From: Cichorium intybus
Taxonomy: Eukaryota; Streptophyta; Magnoliopsida; Asterales; Asteraceae
Length of the DNA stretch: 64,000 nucleotides
Direction of reading: 5' to 3'
Assembly: GCA_023525715.1 (NCBI GenBank)
Contig: CM042012.1
Span: 60,927,705 to 60,991,704 of the forward strand
Of the stretch, positions 49,047-63,975 are shown in pieces (the stretch's first letter is position 1; the number at the start of each line of letters is the position of its first letter). Under the pieces are notes generated by a model that saw only the letters and a program-made list of their open reading frames with translations, made no database searches and had not been told where the DNA came from. The position numbers and the translations under genes are program-made.

Positions 49047-50652
49047 TTTCTTAGCTTTCTTTTTACCCCTTAATCACCATCTTCATTCGTTACTCTTTAC
49101 CTGTTATAGCTAATGCCAACAAAATATTTTTCTTAGCTTTCTTTTTACCCTATATTTTATGTAAAACTTACTTCTTATGTATCCTTAAGTGATACACAAC
49201 TGCCATTTATTGTCTCATCATCTTTCATTCTTGTGTATTTCTAGACAATATGCCCAATACATTATCTTACTCTTTTGCTTCATAATTTATGGTATTCTAA
49301 TTAGAATATCTATTTCATAACCACTTGTATACTTTTATACATTATATTTACATATATATCCCAAAACTTACTCATGCTTTTATATTTATAAGCACGTATA
49401 ACCATATATACACTTCTTTGTATTTCATGGTTACTAGCCATGTACTAACCATTTCTCACAATTTTTGGAGACTTTTACCCATCATTCTCATTCGGAAGTA
49501 GTAACTTCCTGTCTATTTATTATAGTTATTATATTATCTTTAATTCTCCGTCTACTACTTATTTGGACATTTACTCTTTTTCTTTACTTCATATTGTTTA
49601 TGACCTTTAGTCACTTTCCTTACATGCTTATAACTTTCTTCAGTTAACATACGTCATTATACTATTTTATTACTGGTATTTCTTCTTATACTTCCTTCAT
49701 TTGGTTGCGGAATTTAATTCCTAGTAACCATTATTTTATCATTATTTTCTTTTTTTGTCTTTCATTATATTCTTCTGATTATCCTCATCATTTGTTTCAT
49801 CTTTTATTTCTTGCCTAAAATTTATTTAGGCATTCAACCTTTAATTCACACTTCATGTTCATTTAATCACATTACAACAATGCAATTTACTTAAAATATC
49901 ATAGTCTTTGACAATTTCTCATTCATCATTCTTTTCCCTATTTGGGTATCTTACTTTATTTTTATTATTCATTATAGCACTATATTTATGACTTAATCAA
50001 TTTTTAAATATTTAGACACTTTCATACATCTTCTTTGTTCAATCTATAAGTTAGTCTTCCATTCCCTTTTAGCATTGCCATCTTCTATCTCTAGCTTTTC
50101 TCATTATTTTAATCTGATCATCTTGCAATGATATCTTGCTTCCTTTATGTATTTAATATTCTCATGACTTTTAGATAAGATTCTGAAGTAAATGGTTATG
50201 CCCGAAGCACACCACTTGCTTGCACTAAACTCTTCTTTACCACTTTTTTTATAAGATTTATATACCATTAATACACTCTGCTTGTAATTTCTATCTTTCA
50301 TGTAAGAATCTTACAACTCTCGTATAGGTCATCAATACCCATAATTCTTCTCTATATTGATATTATTTATAATTTTTCTTGCCTCGACAGGCATATACTT
50401 TAATGTCTTTCAATCTGTCTAAAAATATTAATTATCACATTATTTCTTTTACTTTACCATACCAAGTGGTATATATCCACTGCATTAACTTTTAATACTT
50501 ATAACCTTACTGGTTGTTATTACATAGGCATATAATTCCTATGTTTTACTTACTACTCTCTTCAAAACCTTACCCACCAGAATACCATAATTTCTTTGTG
50601 ATTCCACCGGTCTCAATACATATCCTATGATTACGATAATACGGGCCCATAT
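49047..50652 (-). other. Internal region of Gypsy C, left of Copia 2
   Basis: T-rich plus strand with no credible ORF and no recognisable polypurine tract. It ends with the target duplication CATAT at 50648-50652. Confidence 0.55.
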
Positions 50653-51498
<846 letters not shown>

Positions 51499-51499
51499 C

Positions 51500-51511
51500 T
51501 GGTATCAGAGC
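51500..51511 (+). other. Primer binding site of Copia 2
   Basis: TGGTATCAGAGC, one base after the LTR. Confidence 0.93.
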
Positions 51512-52851
51512 CTGTTTTGTTTTCTTGTTGAATTGCTATAACTGTTTTAGGGTTTTTAGCCTATAAACCCTAATTTTAATTAGGATCGATTTCTAGGATT
51601 AGGGTTTTGGAAACCCAAATCCCCCCTTGCTAATTTTCGAAATCTGGCATTAGGGTTTTAGGAGGTTTTCTATTTTTGGTAACTTTATTTGTTAAATAAA
51701 TGGATAACCTTAAACCTTTTCTTGAAATCGAAAATTAGGGGTTTAAGGATAGGTTTTAATTAAATTGATTAATTTGGATAAACCTATCTACATTTGAATT
51801 AATTTAATTAATTGTTAATTAAAAGATAATTCAAAAGGGATTTAATTAACTTTAAAATTGCAAAATTAATGGAATAAATCCGGAAAAATATTTTAAAATG
51901 TTTAAAATATTTAGATTTAATTAATTTAATTTATTGGTAATTATAATTGATTAAATCAATTTTTTTAAGGTTTAATTTAATTTAAAATTTAATTATTAAA
52001 TTTGGTAAAACTAAAAGATAAACCTTGAATATTTTAAAGGGTTTTAAAATGCATCTTATATATGTTATTAAAAGTTAATACTATATGTATGAGATAAATT
52101 TGGTAAGTCAAATCAATAGTAGGCCTCATTCACGAAGCTGGTCTATAAAGTGGGTATAAGGAGACTGCCTATAAAATGGTAGTCTAATGGGTGAACACTC
52201 TCACCCACCGCTCGCCTGATCAGTGGAGGGTCGTTAGCCGAAATGGTTTGACAGAACCACTAAATCATTAAAAGTATAATGATCAAAGTACTAGAACCTT
52301 TACACAAAATCTCAATCTAGTTACTTTAGGAAAAATGTGAATTTGATGCTAACCCATGAAATTGCACATTGCACTTTGTGAAACGTTGGTGGAGCGTGTG
52401 TGGTTTACCGGCACACCAATGGGGTTCATAAAGAGTGGCAATGGGTGTCTCGGGTGTTATCATTGTTGATGGAGCGTGTGTGGTTTATCGGCACATCAAT
52501 TTGAGATGATAATGGACCCCGAGAGTACCAAGCTAATTTGCATGGTTATTCACACCCAGTTTGTGATCCTCGGCATCCCAGTCACAAACGGTGGGGCATA
52601 TCCGAGATTAAACATGCTATTGAACAGTTCAATAAATCTCAAAAGAAACTAGGAATTCCATTTATAATAAGATTATTTTTCCGCGGTGGAATCGGCTGAA
52701 TCGTCATTCGCCTACCTTTATAAAATTTGCTTATAGATTACGACATCCCTCTTCTATGTTGCAAATTGTTATAGTTGGATCCTAGCCTTATTTTATATTG
52801 GGTTATTATAAGGACCAACATGTATCTAATTAAACTTACCTTCTTTTATAG
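51512..52851 (+). other. Copia 2 5' leader with duplicated hairpin
   Basis: Non-coding and AT-rich to 52080. Then 52385-52420 and 52465-52500 are two 36-bp copies of a potential hairpin 80 bp apart. 'ggcatcccagtcac' to 'aataaatctcaaaag' (52570-52640) matches a block in the Copia 3 leader (37196-37275). Confidence 0.75.
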
Positions 52852-55800
52852 ATGTCTTCTGCTGATAAATCCGCTCCCCACTCAAACTCCAGTGTTCCCT
52901 CTATCCTCTCACTGTGTTCCAAGGTTCAATTGAAAGGGAAAAACTACAATGACTGGATTAGAAACATCAACATAGCTCTGAGGTACGAGAACAAAGAGTA
53001 TGTTCTCGAGACTGAGCTTGTCGATGTTGACCCTGAAACTGCTACTCCCGAGGAAATTGCCTCGTACCAAAAACATTCTGATGATGCAACCAAAGTGGCC
53101 TGCATCATAATCGCCACAATGAACCCCGAATTGCAAAGGATATACGAAGACTACTGGCCTTTCGAGATGCACAAGGAGCTTGCGGAAAAGTTCCGCAAGC
53201 AAGAGCGCATCGAAAGGTGCGAGGTGGTCAAGGACTTCACGAACAGCAAACCTAAAGATGGAGAGTCCATCTGCGCTCATGTGCAAAGAATGCAAGGTTA
53301 CGTGGAGCGGCTTAGAAAGCTTGTGATGCCTGTACCGGAGGAGTTGGCCGTTGACATAGTGCTTAACTCCTTACCGAGTTCTTATGACAAGTTCAGGCTG
53401 GCTTATCATTTGAACAACAATCAGGCTAACCTGACTGAGTCGCATCGTATGCTTCAAGTTGCTGAGGACGGGATAAAGGGTAAAAGTATACCCTCAGTTA
53501 ATCAGCCCGTCTTAGCCATTGGAAGTGGCAAAGGAAAGAAAAGGAAGGGCCCTCCTAAGCAAAATTGCAGGGAAAAGGTTCAAGTCGGGTCGTCAAGCAA
53601 TGGCTCGAGAACCAAGTCTTCCCAGATTCCTTGTGTGGCCAACCCTGATGAAGCCAACTATTTTTATTGCAAAGAGAAGGGCCATTGGAAGAGAAGCTGC
53701 TCCAAATACTTGCAGGATGTCAAGGATGGGAAAGTAAAGCCATCGACAGTAGGTATATACACTATCTCTAAAAACTCACCATCTTCTAATTCTTAGGTCC
53801 TTGATACAGGATGTGGTTTTCACATTTGTTCTGATCTGCAGAGCCTAAAGGAAAGTAGGGAGATGGAGCACGGTAGACTGAACTTGATCATGGGCAATAG
53901 GAGATCGTCCCCTATTACCAAGATCGGCGTTTACAGTTTAGTGCTTAGTAGTGATGTTAGTATAGAGTTATTTAATTGTTGCTATTCGCCAGAAATGGCA
54001 AGAAACATTATTTCATTTCACGCATTATTCAGACAAGGATTTCAATTTTCTTTTGATAATAAAATTGGTTCGATTTCTGTTTTCAAAAATAGTATTTTGA
54101 TTTTTACTGCTTATCCTTGTAATGGTGTGTATGAAACTGTTGGATGTGTTGACAATTTAGGACATAGTGTAAATTATATTGATTCTACTAGTGGTGTAGA
54201 AAAGGCATGTCTGAGGCATAGTCGGCTCGGGCACATCAGCAAGAAACGCATCGCCCAACTCCAAAAGGATGGAGTGTTGGAATCATTCGACCTCAGGTCG
54301 GATGATGTATGCGAATCTTGTCTGTTGGGCAAGATGACTAAATCACCTTTCAAAGGGTCTTTTGAAAGAGGTGAAGGTCTGCTGGACATCATTCACATGG
54401 ATGTGTGTGGTCCATTCAGATCAACCACAAAGGATGGCACGCGGTTCTACGTAACCTTTACTGATGATTTTAGTAGATACGGTTATATCTACTTGATCCA
54501 GCATAAGTCGGACACCTTTGAAAAGTTCAAAGAGTTTAAGAACGAGGTAGAGAATCAATTAGGCAGGAAGATAAAGATGCTCAGGTCCGATAGAGGCAGA
54601 GAGTATCTAAGTATCGAGTTCCTAGACTATCTAAAGGAATGTGGAATAGTTTCGCAGTTGACACCTCCCAGGACACCACAATTGAACAGTGTTGCGGAGA
54701 GGCGCAACCGAACCCTGTTGGACATGGTCCGTTCCATGATGAGTCGAGCTTCACTTCCCATCCACTTCTGGGGGTATGCCTTTGAGACTGCCGCCCATAT
54801 CCTCAATTTTGTCCCTACTAAAAAGGTTGCTAAAACACCTCATAAAATGTGGACGGGGAAAGTTCCCTCGTTGGCACATATCAAAGTCTGGGGTTATGAG
54901 GCTTTCGTTAAACGAGAGACTCAAGACAAACTCGCAGACAGAAGCGAAAGGTGTTTCTTCATTGGTTATCGCAAACAGTCCTTTGGATATCTATTCTACA
55001 GACCGAGCGAGGACGTGGTCTTTGTAGCTAGACGAGCAGTCTTTCGAGAGAGAGCTTATATTCAAAGAGGACAGTGGGAGTACCATTGATTTGGAAGAAA
55101 TTCAAGAGTCATCAGATGACACAACCTTAGGAGAAACTAGCAACCAACATGAGGAAGAAGTTCCTGTTGGTCCGACAGATGTATCCTTACCTCTTAGGCG
55201 TTCCGGTAGGGTTAGCATGCCACCCGAGTTTTATGGGTTCCATATAACTTCGGATGGGGACACGTTTTTCAGTGATAGGACACTGATAATTTTGGATGAA
55301 CCAGCTAACTACCAGGAAGCAGTGACGGGCCCTGAGTCTGCCAAGTGGAAAGAGGCCATGGATAGCGAGATCAAGTCCATGTATGACAATCAAGTTTGGA
55401 ACTTGGTTGACAACGTACCAGGTCGAAAGACAGTCGGGTGCAAATGGCTCTTCAAGAAGAAGACCGACATGGACAGAAAGGTACACACTTTCAAGGCAAG
55501 ACTGGTTGCGAAGGACTTTACTCAAACCCCAGGGGTTGACTATGACGAGACCTTCTCACCAGTAGCCAAGATAAAGTCTATTAGGATTATGCTGGCCATA
55601 GCTGCATTTCATGACTATGAAATTTGGCAGATGGACGTCAAAACCGCATTCCTTAATGGGAAGTTGACTGAGGATGTTTACATGAATCAGCCAGAGGGTT
55701 TTGTCGATGCAAAGTATCCTAATAAGGTGTGTAAGCTTGAGAGATCAATCTACGGATTGAAGCAAGCTTCTCGCAGCTGGAATCTTTGTTTCCATGAGAA

Positions 55801-56874
55801 AGTCAAAGAGTTTGGCTTCTCTAGGAGCGAGGATGAGTCCTGCGTATATGTCAAGGCTAGTGGGAGTATAGTCACCTTTCTGGTGCTGTATGTCGATGAC
55901 ATACTGCTCATGGGAAACAATATTCCAACCTTGCAAGATGTCAAGGCTTGGCTTGGAAATGTTTCGCCATGAAGGACCTAGGAGAGGCTGCATATATTCT
56001 CGGGATAAGAATATTGAGAGATAGGAAGAAGAGACTAATTAGACTTAGTCAGGGTACATACTTGGAAAAGGTACTGAAAAGGTTTAGTATGGAAAATTCC
56101 AAGAAGGGAGAGCTACATATCCAAAGTAATGCAAAATTGAGTAAGACTCAAAGTCCGAGTACAGACGAAGAAATAGCTGAAATGAGTCGGGTACCTTACG
56201 CTTCGGCTGTAGGATCGATCATGTACGCTATGACGTGTACTCGCCCTGACGTGGCCTTCGCTTTAAGCATGGTCAGTCGGTACCAGGGTAACCCTGGAAG
56301 GGCGCATTGGATAGCTGTGAAAAATATACTCAAGTATCTGCGAAGGACCAAGAACATGGTGTTAGTCCTCGGTGGCAGTGATACCTTGAGAGTTGAAGGA
56401 TATACAGATGCCAGTTTTCAGACGGATAGAGACAGTGGTCGGTCTCAGTCTGGCTGGGTATTCCTTTTGAACGGTGGAGCAGTTACTTGGAAAAGTTCCA
56501 AGCAAGAAGCAGTGGCTGATTCTACGTGCGAATCAGAGTATATAGCAGCAAGTGAAGCGTCAAAGGAAGCGGCTTGGCTGAAGAACTTTATCGGTGACCT
56601 TGGAGTAGTCCCGAGTATTCAGGAGCCCTTGGAACTGTTCTGCGATAACGAAGGTGTGGTCGCCTTGACAAAGGAACCGAGAGACCATGGAAAGTCCAGA
56701 CATATCGACAGAAAGTACCACTGCATCAGACATAGGGTAGAAGAAGGTCACCTCATTGTAAAGAGGGTTTCATCGGAAGATAATCCTGCAGATCCCTTGA
56801 CAAAGGCTCTGAGTAGGATTAAGCATAATCAGCATGCTAGAGGCATTGGATTAAGAGATGATATAAGTTTTTGA
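52852..56874 (+). pseudogene. Copia 2 gag-pol polyprotein, three lesions
   Basis: ATG at 52852 opens gag (VQLKGKNYNDWIRNINIALR). The zinc knuckle reads YFYCKEKGHWKRSC, so its first cysteine is tyrosine. A TAG at 53794-53796 precedes VLDTGCG, where Copia 1 has tryptophan. Protease and integrase follow (RLGHISKKR, CESCL, MDVCGPF, RSDRGREY, AERRNRT). A two-base loss in a GA run at about 55045-55054 shifts the frame into the IN-RT linker. RT carries TVGCKWLFKKKT and YVDDILL (YVDD at 55889-55900). A one-base loss near 55958-55963 shifts into the RNase H part (GYTDASFQTDRD, FCDNEG), which ends with ADPLTKAL and a stop at 56874. Without these lesions the length would be that of Copia 1. Confidence 0.93.
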
Positions 56875-57707
56875 TATTAGATAGGTTTAGAAACTTGTAA
56901 CAATGAATTGTATTTGACTTTTGTGATTTAATAATAGAGATTTATTAATGGTTTTCTACATTTGTCAATTCTTTATCATTGTGTTTCTTTTTCACATGTT
57001 TTACTTCCTGAATAATTGGATTATTCAAATATCCACAGTCGCTCATGCTTTTAGGGAGTAAGTATGAAGCAAGACTGTCATGAATCAGTTGTAGATTGCC
57101 TAAGGAGTTAGACATTGCAATAAGATTGCTGCAACATTCATGAGTACTTGGAAATGGAGATTTGAGTATTGGATAAACCCGCGCTCAATGGATTGCTTCA
57201 TTGATTACATCACGAGCAATATTGAGACGATAATATCTTTTGATCTTTAAGCTATGACATATGAGTTATGATTTACTAGACGGTTATTCATTGATAATAC
57301 GAAAACGCATCGGTAACTCGGTGTTATAAAACGTATTGTTGTAAATAATTTGTCTGGTAAAAGACATAAGTATATGAGCCAAAGTTTATTCGTCCCTTGA
57401 CCCTAACGGGGAACAGATATCTGTAGGCCTCTCGATGAATTTGAAGTTGACTAAAATGGTTGGCCAACCGGGAATAAATTGGTAGTCTAAGAGTCATATG
57501 CAAATCGGAAATCGAGGAACAGTGAATCAGACCAGATTGATTTTATCCATGTCTTGAGTCTGAAAAATATCTAGTTGGACGGAGGATCATCTGATCACTT
57601 ATCTTTGGACAGAACTGACTATGTCAGAGTTTCGCAGTAGTTTCTAGTAAGCTTAAGGTACTGGTTAATTAGAGGCTAAATTGGTAATTATAGTCATAGA
57701 CTTATCC
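56875..57707 (+). other. 3' non-coding block of Copia 2
   Basis: No ORF. About 700 bp is related to the equivalent blocks of Copia 1 and Copia 3 and includes the hairpin gaataat-tgg-attattc at 57014. Confidence 0.7.
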
Positions 57708-57718
57708 AAGTGGGAGAC
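57708..57718 (+). other. Polypurine tract of Copia 2
   Basis: aagtgggagac just before TGTTGG at 57719. Confidence 0.85.
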
Positions 57719-58494
57719 TGTTGGATTAGGTGTCTAAGCCATTACTAATAATTAGTATTTACCTAATTAATAGAAGTACAGTCCATTTGGGTTGCCCTCA
57801 TGGCTGGAGGTTTAGTAGAAAATTCGGTAGAGAGAAAGGTTGATTTATTATGGGATTAATAAATCAACAGGAATTAAATATATGGTTTATTAATATATTA
57901 AAGTCATAATATATTAATTAGAAACTATATTAATTAATTAGGAATTAATCTGGAATTAATTGGATTTAATTTGGTGATTAATTTAATTAATTAAAGGTGC
58001 AGGGACTAAAAATGTAATTATTCAATAGTTGAGTAAGTGGCAGTGTGAGAGTGACCAGTGAGTTTCGAAATTATATATAGATATATATATATTTCGAAAT
58101 TGATAATTAAAGGATAAATAAGGAGTTTGACTTATAAGATAAAAGGTTTATCTTATTTGAATTCAAAAATATTTATCTCTTAAGGCTTATCAACTGGTCA
58201 TCTGGAAACTATAAATAGGGGTCCCAGGGCACCATATGATTTCGCCACTTTCTACATACTCTCTCTGGAATTTTCGATCCCCCCTCCTCCTAGCTTGGGT
58301 GTGACTTTCATTTGAGGCAGGATATTTTTGCTGCTCAGCTTCCAAGAAATTAAGGTTGGTTTTTCTATTTGATCTTTAGTTTCTTCTATTGGCCTCTAGG
58401 TTTTGTTATATGTTCAATTAGAAGAAAACCTAGATCCTTATAGGTTGCATGTAAACTTAGGTTATTCAGTTCATGGTTTGCAGAAAACCTTTCA
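57719..58494 (+). repeat. 3' LTR of Copia 2
   Basis: 776 bp; few differences from the 5' LTR apart from the TA tract. Followed by CATAT. Confidence 0.94.
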
Positions 58495-58499
58495 CATAT

Positions 58500-58874
58500 T
58501 ACCATAATCACCTATACATATTGATTCTGTTGTTACCACAAGGTCTCATGGGACACTGGTTCCCTTAACATATAACACCAATATAAGTACATGGTGATCA
58601 CTAGTAGAAATCTTACTACTTTATAAACATAGCCTTTAATAAATTTAGACGGTTACGGAAAATATTATATAATTTTCCTAACGGTCAGATTTTTGCTTAC
58701 TTTAAACGTTAACTTAACACTTCTTAGTGTTATATATCTACATATTTTAAAAAAAATGCATAATTTCTTAATCATTTAAGACATCATGTAGCATACTTTC
58801 ATAAACTAACATTTCTATAGCATGAGTTTAAGCTTAGGAGTGGAACAAGCCAATCCTAATTCGCTTAAACTATG
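58500..58874 (-). other. Internal region of Gypsy C, right of Copia 2
   Basis: AT-rich, no ORF; on the minus strand it follows the PBS with 'atagtttaagcgaa', similar to post-PBS sequence of the other Gypsy elements. Confidence 0.6.
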
Positions 58875-58886
58875 GCTCTGATACCA
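58875..58886 (-). other. Primer binding site of Gypsy C
   Basis: Minus-strand TGGTATCAGAGC, 3 bp after the 5' LTR end. Confidence 0.92.
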
Positions 58887-58889
58887 ACT

Positions 58890-61870
58890 TGTGACACCCC
58901 ATCTCTACTGTTTGAAAATACTATGGTTTTTCGTATAAATACAGGAATACAAAAATACGGTTTATCAAAAACCGATAATTTAAATGCTTAAAACAGTGGG
59001 TGTACAAATCTATATCAAAATTAACCATAGTAAGCAAGAAAGGATTAAACCTTGAGTCCAAGGTAGGAGCTAATTCGAGCTCCACTCCAGCTAAACTTCA
59101 TCCAATTATAGCATATCATCTTAACCTGGAATACATGGCAAAACATAGAATACGTAAGACAATAATGTCTCGTGAGTTACATGAGTTTTAGACTCAAACT
59201 TTTAACTTCTTTTTCCAATTCTTTTGTAAATTTATAACATAAAACTTCTGTCAAAACTTTATAATAATAATATACTATAACTCTTTACTTCTCGAAATCA
59301 TTTCATAACATACTTTACAAAAATAACATCTTTCAAAACTTTATAGTAGTAACATACTATAACTCTTTACTTTTCAAAATCACTTCATAACATACTTTAC
59401 AAGAATAGCTTCTTTCTTACTTTCTTTTACTGGTTTTATAAGCTTGCTGGATTTTTATACTTAGGGCTTTAACCACCATAAGTGATACCCCAAGTCTCTA
59501 TGGCTAGAAAGAACGGATCAATCCTTACCATAGAAGTGCTTAGGCAATCTACTTCGCGATGGGGCTTTTTCCCCAGTAGACCCCTTACCTAACCGGGTAG
59601 GTGGAACATAGTTCTTTTGCTAACGCTGCTTGCTACAATTACCGGTCATAAAAAAATACTTTCTGCATACTTTAACATTACTTACTTACATAGTGTCTAA
59701 TTGCCAAACTTCACATTTCTTGTCTTTATGGCTGATTGCCAAATTCATAACCTTCGTTTCACATAAACCATATGTTTAAAACATGTCTTTATAACATTTT
59801 AGGCTTAATGCCAAATTATACTTTCCAAACATCTTATGGCTATATGCCCATTCATACTTGAAAACATATATAATTTGTAACCAAAACATACTTCTTAAAC
59901 ATATTGTGGCGATATGCCTACCCATACTTTCAAACATGTATAACTTGTATTCAAAATATACTTTCACATAATTGGTACATAGACCAACATACTTTCACTT
60001 AATATAACTTATAGTTAAAAACTTAGCTTCAAATATAGCATTATACATTCACAACAATTTAGAAATAATACTCTTGCATATAAATTCACATATAGAAATT
60101 TTATAAGAAATCTTGAAAATACTTACTTGCCATGTACCCCAGAATGGGTAAAAATACTGCATGTACTCACCTCACGTATTGCTACAAAATTGGCTACACG
60201 TTCCTTGTATTTATACTCTTTTGATCCATTAGTCACTTGGCATGGACCTATATTTAACATGTTATGCATTAACATTAATGCTAACTGACTCTATAACTCA
60301 TTAGAGTCCTTATAATACTATCTTGGGTCATAACAATTATATAACTTTTAAATGACCAACTTTAGTTAAATCGTATATTATACGTATTTTACTATAGTAC
60401 CCTCGGGAGGGTCGTATTTTCATTCCGACAATTTTCCATAAAGTTTTAGACCATATTGAACATATGTTCAAAATTTGAGGTCAAACGGACAAGTCTAGCA
60501 TCAAATTCAAAAAAATGAACCAAGCTAACTTACCCTTAACAGAGAGCAGGAGAAACTTGATCATTTTTCCCAGGCGCAGGATCGCGACCCGATCCTTATG
60601 GAGATCGCGACGCGATCTCCTGCTGGGCAGACTCATAATCCGATTTTTATGGTACAAATTCCCATTTTCCTCATTTTAAGCCCTTAATACACGACTTTAT
60701 CACTAAGGTTTGTTCCAAGACCAAAACCATTCATTTACTTCAGGTTTTTAACCATAAAAATTATAGATTTTAATTATTTTCCAAACATTCCCGTTTTTGT
60801 ATTTTTGATTCAAAAACCGAAATTATCCAATGTTAAGCACTTCTACTGATTTATTTCAACAATTACCACATATGGAACTCATTAAAACCCCTTAGAATTA
60901 ATTTGATCATGTAAACTTGAATTCTAAGGTTCTTGAACAAGATTCCAATTTTTCAACAATAGCAACATACTTTGATGATTTTGAGATATGTTCTTTATAC
61001 ACAACTTAATTGTTTAAGAATCATTCCATAACTAAAACCCATCATTTAACTTTGTTTTTAAACCATGGAATCACTGATTCCAAGTTTTTCCAAAGATTTT
61101 CCATTTTTCACATCTTTACCCAAAAATCTGAAATTTCTTGAATTTAACAACTAGGGCTGACTTATTACTTCTGTTAAGACATATTAAACTTATTAAAAAC
61201 CATTGAAACTAACTTGCTCTTACAAACCCGTTGGTTAGGGTTCTTGAGCTCAAATTCTCATTTCTTGATCTTTAACACTTTCAATGGTTAAACTAGGTTT
61301 AGATAGTGGTTAAGACACAAGTTAAGGCTAGGAATCATAGGATAATCCTCCTCTAGCCACGGAATTTTCGAAGCTACAGTAACCTACTCACGGGAAATGG
61401 GTTAAGCAACCCTAAAAACAAATTTACTAACCTTAGAAGGCTTGGAATTCTTCAATTCCAAGTTAGTTTCTTTCAATCTTCCAAAATCCTCAAGACCCGA
61501 TCACTCTCATGCTCTCACGATCTCTCTGGAGACTTCCATCTTCTGAACATTAAGGAGATATTTTCTCCTTTAAATACCTAGCAAATTTCCATTTTTGGTC
61601 CCTAAATTTCCATTTTTCCCAAAATGGCACAAAAACTCATTTTTATAACATTATAGGTTTATTTTATTTCATTTTGGCCTCGACATTACATTTTCTTGAC
61701 TTTAAAGTCATTTTCATATCAAATGACCATTTTACCCCCTTTTTACCATATTTCTCCAAACTCTTGGAATTTTACTACATTTCCCAATAAATTATTTCAA
61801 AACTTCCAAAATATTTTTGGTCTTTTCTTTAAGTATTTTCTCGAATATAAATTTGAGATTTTTGGGTCGT

Positions 61871-61874
<4 letters not shown>
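58890..61874 (-). repeat. 5' LTR of Gypsy C
   Basis: 2,985 bp, TGTAACGACC (61874, minus) to GGGTGTCACA (58890). It contains a palindrome pair (60582-60620). Its first 335 bp are duplicated at 61954-62288. Confidence 0.85.
60582..60620. other. CpG palindrome pair in 5' LTR of Gypsy C
   Basis: 60600-60620 is a perfect 21-bp odd palindrome (ggagatcgcg-a-cgcgatctcc). An imperfect partner is centred at 60587, 23 bp away. The 3' LTR has the pair at 47892-47925 with one arm mismatch. Confidence 0.9.

Positions 61875-61953
<79 letters not shown>
61875..61953. repeat. (TA)n tract
   Basis: About 39 TA units directly at the 5' LTR end of Gypsy C. Confidence 0.97.
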
Positions 61954-62825
<872 letters not shown>

Positions 62826-63790
62826 TGCTCCACCTACAATACCCCAACGATGCCCCACCATCAGTACGACCATCAATTTGCAGGTTTGTCTATTGGAACT
62901 TGTATCATCACTTTTGTTTCTGATTCACGGATTTGATTACTCAGGTTTATTTAATTTATGTCATGTATGTATGTATGTATGTATGTATGCATGATGTTCT
63001 TAACCAAAATAAGGTGTTATGGTACCTGGTACTTTGTTTCATGATTTGGAATTTTTCATGTTTCGAGTCTTAAGCTTCTGCTTATTGAGGAAAAAAATTC
63101 GAATGCACATGATCACCTCATACTATTTTGGAATCATCTGTATTTCTTTATTTTTTTTTTTGAATGGCAGGATTTCTTTAATTCAATAAAGAACATTTTA
63201 TACACAAGTTTGCATTAATTATACTATTTCCCCTTAAAATATAAGATCTACTATAATTCCCGTTGTCGCTTCGTCTGTAATCAAATTCTGGTGAAAGGTA
63301 CATCGTAATTAAAAGAGTGTTGAAAAGTTTGATAAGATTTTTTTTTTCTCAAATGACCAATATTAATAATAATAAGTTATATCCAGTTTTGGGGATGTCT
63401 AATCTTTAATCAATTGAATATTGATATATTTGTGGGAAATTATGTGTATATGGTGGCCGATGTTGAATTTGTTATATTTTAAAGGTCTATATATGCCGTG
63501 TAAAAGGAAAAGAAAAATAGATCATCAATTTTACACATTGTTGTACCAAATCAAGATTAGAGGTGATAAAAACTGACACTACATGCTAACCCAACACGAA
63601 ATAAACGGGTTTGGGTTTGGATAATGTGCAGGTCTGAAGCTTATCAATGATTGAACTAAAAAATGACTGATATGTTGTAATTTACTGGGTATGACGTCGT
63701 TACCAGTGACCTCACCCCCTGTCTAAGACTTGAACACCTATAGATGTCGGTTTGTATTTGATTTTAATCTATGTTTAGTAGTTGCTAACA
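62826..63790. other. Unassigned region
   Basis: (TATG)n at about 62957-62988. A short ATG-started phrase ending in a splice-donor-like caggtttgt (62849-62890) could be a first exon, but nothing confirms it. No other gene signal. Confidence 0.4.
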
Positions 63791-63975
63791 TATGTGATTT
63801 TGCATGTGTATATGTGCAAATGCATACATATTGTGCATATACGTGCATATGTGTATATGCATGTGTATATGTGCACATATGTGTATATGTCTGTTCAAAC
63901 GTATGTGCACATATGCATATGTATATCAATTTGTTCATATACACACATGTGAGTATTTGTATATATGCATAAAAT
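63791..63975. repeat. Degenerate alternating purine-pyrimidine repeat
   Basis: tatgtg/tgcaca-type phrases; 63832-63890 is strictly alternating purine-pyrimidine for 59 bp. Confidence 0.85.

Noticed and set aside
62849..62890. First exon of a host gene with donor caggtttgt
   Set aside because: Only about a dozen codons and no downstream exon recognised in the remaining 1.1 kb.
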